A stretch of DNA of 7,432 bases from NCBI GenBank assembly GCA_005792225.1, contig SXSP01000106.1:1-7432 (forward strand). Direction: 5' to 3'. This stretch comes from Bdellovibrionales bacterium (GTDB taxonomy: Bacteria; Bdellovibrionota; Bdellovibrionia; Bdellovibrionales; JAMPXM01). Of the stretch, positions 6,582-7,432 are shown piece after piece (position 1 is the first letter of the stretch; every line of letters starts with the position of its first letter). The notes beneath the pieces were generated by a model, which saw only the letters and a program-made list of their open reading frames with translations, searched no databases and was not told the origin of the DNA. Position numbers and translations under genes: made by a program.

Positions 6582-7432
6582 TGTGCACCTCCGAAGGTCT
6601 TCATCTGGCTATAAATTCCGAGCACTTCAGCTTCCAACCGAATGCGGCTCAGCTGAGCGTTTGCGTAGTCTTGTTCAAACATAATCACTTGAGCGGTCGT
6701 CGTGCGCCCGCGACGGTGACGAAGGCGCTCCGTATCGAGTTTCGCCTTTTGCGCGCGCTCGAGTTTGTTCGCGAGGGTGAGCCGCTGCTTTCCTTCGTTA
6801 AATCGATTTTGAAGATCCACCCACTCTCGCTCGGATTCAAAAACCTTGCGACGGAATTGAAGCTCACTGCCCTCCGCCTGAACTCGGTATCCCTCCCGGG
6901 CTTGAGACGCAATTCCCTGCTGCAAGGGAACGCTCACGCGAAGACCAACGGTATAGTTCGGGTAATTCATCGTGAGTGATTCCGAGATCGCTTGACTTGA
7001 AGCCGGGTCACGACCGTTTAGGCCCGCGCTCGCGAAGAGATCCACCGTAGGACGCGAGGCTTCCGCTCCTACCTGCGCCGACGCTTTCGCCGCGCGAGCT
7101 TGTTGCTCGGAGGCTTTCGCGTCCGCTCTCAGGTCGCCCTTCACCGGAACAACAAGCGCGCGGATCAAGTCTTCGTTAATCACGACCAGTTTCTCACCAA
7201 CATCTACGGCTTCTAACCCACGCATCGAGTTGAACACGCGCGCAGCGGCTCGCTCCTCATCCACCGCCGTTTGCAGTTCCATCTCGCGGGCCGCGAGCGC
7301 AGCCTCACCTTGCAAAAGGTCGGACTGGTCGGCGAGTTCAAGTTTCGCTCGTGAGGCCATCCATTCGCGATTTCTCTTTGCTCGTTCGAGATTTTCACGT
7401 GTTGCCGTTAAGGCTTCGCGCGCGACCGCGAG
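6578..7432 (-). CDS. TolC-family outer-membrane efflux channel (N-terminus outside window)
   Basis: This is the C-terminal part (284 residues) of a TolC-family protein, the outer-membrane and periplasmic duct of a tripartite exporter. The frame stays open to the right edge, so the start lies beyond 7432; the ATG at 7360 is only an internal Met inside a helix. The first ~75 visible residues are a long Ala/Glu/Arg-rich coiled-coil helix, as in the TolC alpha-hairpin. A strand region follows (PTVDLFASAGL, then NYTVGLRVSVPLQQG). A second long helical hairpin ends with RRGRTTTAQVIMFEQDY, the typical family segment before the last helix. The stop codon TGA overlaps the ATG of the RND permease (ATGA, 6578-6581), so the two are probably translationally coupled. 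The family assignment is firm; the substrate is unknown. The usual partner adaptor (membrane fusion protein) does not lie between this gene and the pump. Confidence 0.93.
   Translation of the reverse strand, partial: LAVAREALTATRENLERAKRNREWMASRAKLELADQSDLLQGEAALAAREMELQTAVDEERAAARVFNSMRGLEAVDVGEKLVVINEDLIRALVVPVKGDLRADAKASEQQARAAKASAQVGAEASRPTVDLFASAGLNGRDPASSQAISESLTMNYPNYTVGLRVSVPLQQGIASQAREGYRVQAEGSELQFRRKVFESEREWVDLQNRFNEGKQRLTLANKLERAQKAKLDTERLRHRRGRTTTAQVIMFEQDYANAQLSRIRLEAEVLGIYSQMKTFGGAQ
6587..6592 (-). promoter_or_regulatory. Ribosome binding site of the RND permease
   Basis: A GGAGGT core lies 5 bases upstream of the ATG at 6581, inside the last codons of the TolC gene. Together with the ATGA stop/start overlap it fixes the permease start and suggests coupled translation. 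Confidence 0.85.

Overview
The window comes from a Gram-negative, double-membrane bacterium. It encodes a TolC-type outer-membrane channel, an AcrB-type (HAE1) RND pump and several exported proteins whose sequences look like outer-membrane beta-barrels. The mix of an RND pump with small barrel proteins, a DUF3943-like protein and PAP2 phosphatases reminds me of Bdellovibrionota or other former Deltaproteobacteria. That placement is inferred from gene style only, since no taxonomic marker is present.

Every real gene is on the minus strand, so transcription runs from high to low coordinates. In that order they are: (1) a TolC-family channel, entering from the right edge without its N-terminus (6578-7432); (2) a complete RND permease (3372-6581), whose ATG overlaps the TolC stop as ATGA; (3) a 306-residue predicted outer-membrane barrel (2434-3354); (4) a 237-residue exported PAP2 phosphatase (1711-2424); (5) a DUF3943-like exported protein split by a -1-type frame change (parts 1305-1706 and 1072-1353); (6) a 220-residue predicted outer-membrane barrel (408-1070); (7) a second, membrane-embedded PAP2 phosphatase that starts at 408 in a TGATG overlap and runs off the left edge.

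Gaps between genes are 17 bases or fewer, and several genes overlap by a few bases. No terminator or internal promoter is evident. The simplest reading is one long polycistronic operon that is cut at both ends. There is no gene-free stretch over 300 bases: the first 408 bases, which may look empty because no stop codon lies inside the window, are the 5' part of the second PAP2 gene.

The first two genes form the channel and motor of a tripartite exporter. The periplasmic adaptor is not in the window and would have to lie upstream of TolC or elsewhere. The other five genes all look like cell-envelope proteins: two lipid-phosphatase-type enzymes interleaved with three barrel-like exported proteins. 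My inference is an operon that couples export to modification of envelope lipids. No substrate can be read from the sequence.
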